Of a stretch of 64,000 nt of DNA, positions 58,796 through 64,000 are shown piece after piece; positions within the stretch are counted from its first letter, which is position 1; the number at the start of each line of letters is the position of its first letter. This DNA is from Insolitispirillum peregrinum (GTDB lineage Bacteria > Pseudomonadota > Alphaproteobacteria > Rhodospirillales > Rhodospirillaceae). The stretch lies in assembly GCF_042665255.1 (NCBI RefSeq), contig NZ_JBHTCD010000018.1; one strand, 5' to 3'. The notes below the pieces were generated by a model, which saw only the letters and a program-made list of their open reading frames with translations, ran no database searches and was not told the DNA's origin. The translations under genes were made by a program, and so were the position numbers.

Positions 58796-59863
58796 GTGGT
58801 GGAACGGCACCTGAGGTCGATAGCAGATCGCGAAGAGCTTGAACAGATCGAAGACAGCGACATGGATTCGCTGTTTGTTCTGCCGTTGTCGATCATCCCG
58901 CTCAAGACGCCATCGTTGGGGCGGGCCCGCCTGATCAAGAACCAGCGCCTGCAAGGGGTGGTGGAGTTCTTTTCCGACCTGCACAGCGGATCTGGGCAGG
59001 TGGAGGTTACGCAGCTTCCCAGCGCGATGGGGTGGGACATTGATCAGGAAATTCCTGATGACCTGCTGATTTTGCGTCGTCTGGCACCGATGCCGAGCTA
59101 TGACGTTTATTCCCTGCGGATTCTGCTGCGTGAGTCTGGTGTGCCGGTGCGGGACAGTGCGGCCCTGCGGCTGAGTGACGCCAAAAACCGCGAATTGTCC
59201 GGTTACATGAAGACCTTTACCGGCCCCTTGCTGCAGCAGATCTATGGCTCGGAAGGGATCGACATCAAGGATTTCAGTGACATCGTGGCGTTGTTCCGCG
59301 ACCCGGACCCCAAGGCCGCCCGTCAGAAGCTGAAGATCATGGCGCACAAGCTGGAAATCGACGTGATGGAGATTCCGGCTTTTCTCGAAGACTATGGCGA
59401 TATCTTTTTGTCGCTCAGCTATTATCGTCAGTGTCTGGACCGCTTGCAGCCGCACCTTGAGAACTATCTCAGCTCGATGGATATCCTGCGGAAAAGCTGG
59501 CAGGTCAAAACCGATTACACCCTGATGCGGACCTGCGATTCCATCGAACGGGTGTTGCGGGCCCTGTCGCAGGCCATTATCGCCCGTTTCGAGAACTTTG
59601 ACCGTCAGACGCAGGAAATGTGGAGCTCGATTTCGGCCCAGCGTTTCCGGCAGGTCAAAATGATGATCGCCAGCTATCACACCACCATCGGCGGGATTCT
59701 GTGTGCCCTGACGGTCAAGATGAATGCCTGGGCCAAGCATTTCCCCAAGCACAGTGTTGGTGGACCGTTGCGGCGGGGCGAATTCATCATGTCCGAGATG
59801 AAGCAGGGGATTGCCGAAATGCGCCGTCTGGAAAAGGCAACGCCGGACCATTTATTCCAGTAA
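58796..59863 (+). CDS. Conserved hypothetical protein, helical
   Basis: This 355-aa soluble protein is mostly helical. It starts at one of two adjacent GTG codons (58796 or 58799) after GAGGGG. Notable segments are FFSDLHSGSGQVEVTQLP, AARQKLKIMAHKLEIDVMEI and FRQVKMMIASYHTTIGGILC. No enzymatic motif is visible and I do not recognise the family. It is followed 168 bp later by a bacteriohemerythrin gene on the same strand. Confidence 0.75.
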   Translation: MVERHLRSIADREELEQIEDSDMDSLFVLPLSIIPLKTPSLGRARLIKNQRLQGVVEFFSDLHSGSGQVEVTQLPSAMGWDIDQEIPDDLLILRRLAPMPSYDVYSLRILLRESGVPVRDSAALRLSDAKNRELSGYMKTFTGPLLQQIYGSEGIDIKDFSDIVALFRDPDPKAARQKLKIMAHKLEIDVMEIPAFLEDYGDIFLSLSYYRQCLDRLQPHLENYLSSMDILRKSWQVKTDYTLMRTCDSIERVLRALSQAIIARFENFDRQTQEMWSSISAQRFRQVKMMIASYHTTIGGILCALTVKMNAWAKHFPKHSVGGPLRRGEFIMSEMKQGIAEMRRLEKATPDHLFQ

Positions 59864-60031
59864 ATGCAAAGGAAAGGGCTTCGCTGGTTCTCCCCCTGCG
59901 GGAGTCTGCCTATACCTTCGTGCAAAAAAGAATGCCCCGAACAGCAGTCCGTATTCGAAAATATGGCAAGCTATGGTAAACCTGATCCTGGAATGCAGAG
60001 GGGTTGGCCCCGTGGAGAATGGAACGCAGCA

Positions 60032-60457
60032 ATGACCATCCAATGGGATGACAACATGAGCGTCGGCGTGCCGGTGCTTGATGAAGACCACAAAGTCCTG
60101 ATCCGCCTGATCAATGACTACACCGATGCCATGGAAAATGACGAAGGTCTGATGGTGACCGACTCCATTTTTGCGGCGTTGGGCGATTATGTGCACTACC
60201 ACTTCACCCGCGAAGAAAAGATCATGGAGCTTGCTCAGTACAATGATCTGGAGCAGCACAAGAAGTCGCACCGGGCTTTGGAAGAGCACTTCATGGAGCT
60301 GCGCGACAGCTATGTGCTGATGCCCGGCCCGTCAGCCGAACGGAAGGTCAAGGAATTCCTGGAAAACTGGCTGCGCTCCCATATCCTGAAGGTTGATATG
60401 GAGTACAAGCCGGTGTGTTCCAAACTGGTGGCCGAAGGCAAAATCCCCGCCGAGTAA
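60032..60457 (+). CDS. Bacteriohemerythrin
   Basis: This 141-aa di-iron O2-binding protein has ligands in the standard order: His20 in LDEDHKVLI, HYHFTREEKIM with the His and Glu, then QHKKSHRALEEHF, and SHILKVDMEY with the last His and Asp. GGAA precedes ATG 60032. It may sense or store oxygen or protect metal enzymes. A strong hairpin terminator follows. Confidence 0.93.
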   Translation: MTIQWDDNMSVGVPVLDEDHKVLIRLINDYTDAMENDEGLMVTDSIFAALGDYVHYHFTREEKIMELAQYNDLEQHKKSHRALEEHFMELRDSYVLMPGPSAERKVKEFLENWLRSHILKVDMEYKPVCSKLVAEGKIPAE

Positions 60458-60470
60458 GGGGTGTCTGCCG

Positions 60471-60504
60471 TGACTGACGGAGCCGCAGGAGGGTCCGTCA
60501 GTCA
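60471..60504. terminator. Bidirectional terminator after the hemerythrin gene
   Basis: A perfect 11-bp stem, TGACTGACGGA/TCCGTCAGTCA, has a 12-nt loop. The right arm overlaps the stop codon of the convergent CPBP gene. Confidence 0.75.
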
Positions 60505-61226
60505 GGGACTACCAGGCGAAAAAGCGCCGGAGCACCGCTGTTCAGCAGGTTGGCTCCCAGATGCAGGGCATAGCCCCACAGCAGTATGCCGCCCCAGCGC
60601 ACCACCACGGCCGCAATCAGGCCGTACGCAAAGGTGGTCAGGGCAAAGCTGGTGATCACGGTTCCCGAGAGATGGTTGCCCCACAGCCAGCCCGGTAGAT
60701 GGATGGCGGCGAACAGGGCAGCCTGCAGGATTGCCCCACGGGAAAATCCCCACAAAGCGGTAAAGCGATTCAGGAAATAGCCGCGAAACAGGGTTTCCTC
60801 GATCACCGCAACCGCAGCCATTTGCGCCAGCAGGGCCGCCATCGGCCAGACCGGGGCCGCGCCGTCATGGGCGAACGGACGATAGAGATCCAGCAGGTCG
60901 CCCGTGGGGGCGGTCGGGCTGCGCCAGAGCAGCGCCAGCCAATAGCCGAGACTGGCCACCATCGCCAGCAGCCGATGAGGTCGGGCCTGTGGTGTCGGAT
61001 AAAGGGCGTGCCGCCAGCCAAACGGAGACTCCACCGTTGCCGCCCATGCCAGCGGCAGCACGGCGAGGATGATCCAGCGCAAGGCAAGGTCAGTCCCCGC
61101 CCGGGTGATCGGGGGCCATGATGCTTCCCACGGGCTCAGTCCGACGACCCGCACGCTCCATCCCACCATGATCAGGGCCGCCAGAATCAATGGGGCCCAG
61201 CGAGAGGAGGGAGCCGCGTGGGACAC
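60498..61226 (-). CDS. CPBP family intramembrane protease
   Basis: This 242-aa membrane protein has about seven helices. The conserved glutamates are in EETLFRGYFLNRF (EExxxR), followed by FAAIHLPG (FxxxH) and ALHLGANLL (HxxxN). This is the Rce1/CAAX-like CPBP fold of intramembrane endopeptidases. The start is 5 bases after the mobB stop. It is the last gene of the REC-GGDEF/HPt/mobB/CPBP operon. Its substrate is unknown. Confidence 0.9.
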   Translation of the reverse strand: MSHAAPSSRWAPLILAALIMVGWSVRVVGLSPWEASWPPITRAGTDLALRWIILAVLPLAWAATVESPFGWRHALYPTPQARPHRLLAMVASLGYWLALLWRSPTAPTGDLLDLYRPFAHDGAAPVWPMAALLAQMAAVAVIEETLFRGYFLNRFTALWGFSRGAILQAALFAAIHLPGWLWGNHLSGTVITSFALTTFAYGLIAAVVVRWGGILLWGYALHLGANLLNSGAPALFRLVVPD

Positions 61227-61231
61227 TGTCG

Positions 61232-61750
61232 TTACACCGTCGGGGGAAGCAGGGGGCGGGCGTGGGCAACAATGAAGTCCGCAACCGCCGAAATATCGTT
61301 CAGGGCCAGCAGGGGGCGGTCAGAGGACTGTTCCGGTGGAGCATCGCAGGCGATGCCGACAATGTGCGGGTCCTGCGGCGCCAGTAACGGCTTGCCAACA
61401 CCGGGGCGGTGGACCTCCAGCTTGGGGTGGGCATAGGTTTTAAAGCCTTCGATCAGCAACAGATCGACCGGAGTCAAACGGGCGACCAGATCGTGTAGCG
61501 GGATCTCTTCGTCAGGATCGGGGAAGTCGTGCATCAGGGCAAAGCGCTTGCCGGTCACCAGCATCACCTCGTGGGCTCCGGCGCGGCGGTGCTCATAGCT
61601 GTCTTTGCCCGGGGTGTCGATTTCCACCTTGTGATGGGCATGCTTGATTGTGGAAACCCGCAGGCCGCGCCGTCGGAATTCTCCCAGCAATGACAGGATC
61701 AGGGTGGTTTTTCCGCTGCCACTCCAACCCGCAATCCCCAAAACGTTCAT
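61232..61750 (-). CDS. mobB: Molybdopterin-guanine dinucleotide biosynthesis protein B
   Basis: This 172-aa GTP-binding adaptor of Mo-cofactor synthesis has Walker A GWSGSGKTTLILSLL at residues 9-23, TIKHAHHKVEIDTPGKDSYE and RAGAHEVMLVTGKR, the MobB signatures. It works with MobA, which is not present nearby. Its ATG at 61750 shares one base with the stop of the HPt gene (TGATG), so translation is coupled. The setting with signalling genes, away from mobA or moeA, is unusual. Confidence 0.94.
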   Translation of the reverse strand: MNVLGIAGWSGSGKTTLILSLLGEFRRRGLRVSTIKHAHHKVEIDTPGKDSYEHRRAGAHEVMLVTGKRFALMHDFPDPDEEIPLHDLVARLTPVDLLLIEGFKTYAHPKLEVHRPGVGKPLLAPQDPHIVGIACDAPPEQSSDRPLLALNDISAVADFIVAHARPLLPPTV

Positions 61751-62370
61751 CAAGGCTTTCCTATCCGGGCCGCCAAAAGGGTGGCGGCGTCTTTGAAATT
61801 CAGCAAATCCATGTCCAGGTCGAGCCGGGGCAGAATCTCTGGATAGGTGATAGCAAGGAATGGGCGGCAGTGGGTATAGAGATCGACCGAGGCAAAATTG
61901 CGATCATCAAGGGCCCGCAACAGCTTCTGCACACTCTCTGCGCCGTCTGGCAACGGCGGCAGGGGCGGAGATGGTGGTGGAGGCGGCAGGATGCTGGCCA
62001 ACGCCAGAGTCAGGGTTTCAGCGTCGTGCAGGGCGTTTTCCAGATCATACAGGGCATCAAGGTCAACGGTGGAGTTGCGCCGCAGCGAGCGCACGATGTC
62101 TTGCGTGATGCGGTGGACGTCAATCAGCCCGATGTGGCCCGCCGCACCACAGAGCGCATGGGCTACTGCCAGAGCCTGGTGGGGGGCATTCTGGTGCAGG
62201 GCGACCACGATGCTTTCGGGGGCGGTGACGTTGCTTTCCAGCAGATGCTGTAAAAGGGACAGATACAGGCGTTCATCGCCATCCAGCCGCTCCAGAGCAG
62301 GCTGGGCGTCAAGGATGGCCTGAAAGGGGGCATAGACAGCCAGGCGGTCGGCGGACAGCGGAAACGGCAT
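61750..62370 (-). CDS. HPt-like phosphotransfer domain protein
   Basis: This 206-aa protein contains AHALCGAAGHIGLIDVHRI. This resembles the HPt motif HxLKGxAxxxG with Lys replaced by Cys, so His71 would accept phosphate from a kinase or receiver. The first ~55 residues and the region to about 130 form the helical bundle. A Pro-rich linker (LPPPPPSPPLPPLP) leads to a short C-terminal domain with ALDDRNFASVDLYTHCRPFL, unknown to me. GAGGTG precedes ATG 62370. It lies between a REC-GGDEF gene (55 bp gap) and mobB (1-nt overlap), which supports a phosphorelay partner of the receiver. Confidence 0.7.
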   Translation of the reverse strand: MPFPLSADRLAVYAPFQAILDAQPALERLDGDERLYLSLLQHLLESNVTAPESIVVALHQNAPHQALAVAHALCGAAGHIGLIDVHRITQDIVRSLRRNSTVDLDALYDLENALHDAETLTLALASILPPPPPSPPLPPLPDGAESVQKLLRALDDRNFASVDLYTHCRPFLAITYPEILPRLDLDMDLLNFKDAATLLAARIGKP

Positions 62371-62425
62371 CGGGCACCTCGCGCGATGAGGGCTGTGGAG
62401 CAAACACCGCTCCAAGGGAAGCGGG

Positions 62426-63358
62426 TCAGGAGGCTTGCGTAGCGGAGACTGGAAAGTTTTCGATTACCAGCTGATTCCGCCCGGCATGCTTGGCGCGATA
62501 CAACAAGGTGTCGGCGTGACGCAGGACTTCATCCGGTGTCAAACCGTGGTGAGGGACAACGCAACTGACCCCCAGACTGACCGAAACAGTCGTTCCGCAA
62601 GACGAGGTCTGGTGGGGGATGTCCAGATCCCGCACGGCTTGACACAGGGCAGAGGCCAGTTGTCTGGCTCCGTCGATGGTGGTGGAGGGCAGCAGGCAGA
62701 CAAATTCTTCCCCGCCATAGCGGGCGACCAGATCACTGCTGCGCTGCGTCTGTGCTTCAAAGGTGCGGGCAATGGCCCGCAGGCAGTCATCGCCATCCTG
62801 ATGACCATAGGTATCGTTATAGGCCTTGAAATGATCAACATCGGCCAGCACCAGAGCCAAAGGATCGGCACTGCGCATGGCGCGGCGCCATTCGTTCTTC
62901 AGGGTCCGGTCGAAACAACGACGGTTGGCCACGCCGGTCAGGCCATCAATCATCGCAATCCGTTCCAGCAGATCGCGCTGATGCTTGAGTTCCAGATGAT
63001 TGCGAACGCGGGCGCGGACGATCGGCGGGTTGAATGGCTTGCTGATATAGTCGATCGCCCCGATGTCCAGCCCGGCGGCTTCGTCTTCGGCCTCGTCGCG
63101 GGCGGTGACGAAGATCACCGGGATCCCGTTCAGGTCAGGGTCGGCCTTCAGGATACGGCAGACATCCAGCCCGCTGATATCCGGCAACATGACGTCCAGC
63201 AGAATGAGGTCAGGACTTCGGCTGCGGGCAATGTCCAGCGCGTCCTGTCCGGTCGAGGCGACCAGAATGGTATGGGCCCCCTGAAGGGTCTGGGCCAGAG
63301 AACGGAGCGTTGCCGGCTGATCATCAATGATCAGGATGGTCGCGGGCTTGGTCTGCAT
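62426..63358 (-). CDS. Response regulator diguanylate cyclase (REC-GGDEF)
   Basis: This 310-aa cytosolic protein has a receiver domain with Asp12/Asp13, phosphorylation site Asp55 (LILLDVMLPDISG), Thr85 and Lys107 (YISKPF). A short coiled linker leads to a GGDEF domain with GGEEF at 215-219 and an RxxD inhibitory site at 206-209 (RSSD). All features point to an active, product-inhibited c-di-GMP synthase controlled by phosphorylation, like PleD or WspR. No histidine kinase is adjacent; the HPt protein next door may supply phosphate. Confidence 0.94.
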   Translation of the reverse strand: MQTKPATILIIDDQPATLRSLAQTLQGAHTILVASTGQDALDIARSRSPDLILLDVMLPDISGLDVCRILKADPDLNGIPVIFVTARDEAEDEAAGLDIGAIDYISKPFNPPIVRARVRNHLELKHQRDLLERIAMIDGLTGVANRRCFDRTLKNEWRRAMRSADPLALVLADVDHFKAYNDTYGHQDGDDCLRAIARTFEAQTQRSSDLVARYGGEEFVCLLPSTTIDGARQLASALCQAVRDLDIPHQTSSCGTTVSVSLGVSCVVPHHGLTPDEVLRHADTLLYRAKHAGRNQLVIENFPVSATQAS

Positions 63359-63465
63359 GAAGGATCACACCCTGGCTGTCTTTCTACTCAGGATCATAGG
63401 GCTTTTCAGCCTTTGGTGGCAGGCGTGAGTCAGGGGAGTAAACAACGAGCAACAAACGGTCGTCA

Positions 63466-63524
63466 GAAAAATGTGAACTTTTTTGAAAAAGGGAGTTGAC
63501 GGTTAGCGGCTGGGGGGATAGAAC
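63466..63524 (+). promoter_or_regulatory. rRNA promoter P1 with UP-like A/T tract
   Basis: TTGACG (63496-63501), a 17-bp spacer and TAGAAC (63519-63524) form a sigma-70 type promoter. The A/T-rich tract at 63466-63490 lies where an UP element is expected. Nothing else of note lies between 63359 and 63465. Confidence 0.65.
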
Positions 63525-63682
63525 CTGCTCCACCGACGACGACGCGACGGCAACGACGCTGAAAACGCCGGGAAGTTCAACGGGTTAGCCGATTGTGACA
63601 ATGGTCTGGCGGACACGGTGAGCGGTTTCGGAACGATGAGGTTGGACGCTCCGGCGACGAACTGAAAAGTGACGAAGCGGTG

Positions 63683-63722
63683 AAAAAAAACGGTTGACAG
63701 GCTGCTGATGCAGCGGTAGAAA
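63683..63722 (+). promoter_or_regulatory. rRNA promoter P2
   Basis: TTGACA (63694-63699), a 17-bp spacer and TAGAAA (63717-63722) come about 200 bp before 16S, with an A8 tract just upstream. Its design copies P1. Confidence 0.75.
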
Positions 63723-63802
63723 CCACCTCCCGCTGACGGGGAGCTTCGAAAGAAGCGGACGGTCAAGAAATTCAGAGCCTTCGGGGCTCGCCGGAAACGG
63801 TT

Positions 63803-63814
63803 TGCTGTTTGACA
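63803..63814 (+). promoter_or_regulatory. boxA antitermination site in the rrn leader
   Basis: TGCTGTTTGACA matches E. coli boxA (TGCTCTTTAACA) at 10 of 12 positions. It lies about 110 bases before 16S, the expected place for Nus-factor loading. A leader hairpin follows at 63832-63881. Confidence 0.7.
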
Positions 63815-63921
63815 TCGTGAAGAGACGGAAGGGATGCGTGGGCGGTTGCTCGATCAGTTGAGCAGTTGTCGCACACATCCTTAAGCCAAGCGCTTAGGTT
63901 TTTGTGACGGATTGCTCAAGT

Positions 63922-64000
63922 CAACTTGAGAGTTTGATCCTGGCTCAGAACGAACGCTGGCGGCAGGCCTAACACATGCAAGTCGATCGCTGTCTTCGGA
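63922..64000 (+). rRNA. rrs: 16S ribosomal RNA, 5' end (partial)
   Basis: The sequence CAACTTGAGAGTTTGATCCT begins at 63922 and continues with GGCTCAGAACGAACGCTGGC. This is the universal 5' end of bacterial 16S, with the 27F site at 63929-63948. By E. coli numbering position 1 falls at 63922. The gene runs off the window after 79 nt. Confidence 0.97.

Noticed and set aside
63585..63878. Small frames in the rrn leader
   Set aside because: They overlap promoter P2, boxA and leader hairpins of the rRNA operon.
1..64000. tRNA genes, phage or IS transposases
   Set aside because: Scanned by eye for T-loop signatures, integrase or transposase motifs in all translated frames; none convincing.

Overview
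The window reads as chromosomal DNA of a GC-rich alphaproteobacterium, most plausibly a member of the Rhodospirillales. The support is gene content and synteny: a large (~1650 aa) NAD-glutamate dehydrogenase, tlpA divergent from argH-lptM-lysA-TIGR02302, HslV with an N-terminal extension before its catalytic Thr, thrC next to an M16 peptidase, DUF1178, DUF2889 and a CHCC zinc-finger protein. The last 79 bases are the 5' end of a 16S rRNA gene. No species is claimed. About 55 protein genes are supported, nearly all chromosomal housekeeping or signalling genes. I see no transposase, phage, plasmid, tRNA or CRISPR locus.

Layout. 1-8.6 kb: surface polysaccharide genes (ManC-type GDP-mannose enzyme, two Wzz-like chain-length proteins, a decayed acyltransferase-3 gene) mixed with a TdRPase-family phosphorylase, a small conserved gene behind a strongly structured leader, and a UMF1/Atg22-like MFS transporter. 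8.7-13.8 kb: a radical SAM protein, a PAS sensor kinase and a periplasmic binding protein. 13.9-30.2 kb: gdh, polA, an ABC ATPase, DUF1178, M16 peptidase and thrC, a CbpA-like co-chaperone, and hslVU behind a near-consensus heat-shock promoter. 30.2-33.4 kb: an accessory-looking patch with a gene remnant, a sulfotransferase, a GT2 glycosyltransferase, a 770-bp gene-poor AT-richer stretch and a secreted Gly/Ala-rich protein. 33.4-44 kb: tlpA/argH/lptM/lysA/TIGR02302, an ArsR regulator, DUF2889, DUF4139 and rmuC. 45-63.4 kb: an EAL-CBS-GGDEF protein, elbB, an M32 carboxypeptidase, a SEL1-(AAAEK)58-SPOR envelope protein, a tightly overlapped lptG-GT39-PAP2 operon, a cobalamin adenosyltransferase, hbd, truA, a bacteriohemerythrin and a REC-GGDEF / HPt / MobB / CPBP operon. 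63.4-64 kb: tandem rRNA promoters, boxA and the start of 16S.

The strongest unexplained structure is not protein coding. It is a set of recurring palindromic intergenic elements, at least five motif families, that assemble into mosaics (4.7, 7.3-7.6, 18.9-19.3, 22.1-22.3, 23.7-23.9, 31.2, 32.3, 39.5-39.7 and 57.7 kb). One copy (39533-39747) is a ~215-bp element with ~45-bp terminal inverted repeats and no coding capacity, i.e. MITE-like. Elements abut coding regions so closely that the stop codons of about seven genes form or touch the element edge, usually as TAG in TAGAGC. One copy is nested in the hairpin loop of another, and one sits directly upstream of a start codon and supplies its ribosome binding site. 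Other points of interest are two newly read gene remnants, a candidate structured RNA at 5522-5650, divergent start codons overlapping on a single CATG (tlpA/argH), and the HPt-MobB translational coupling.
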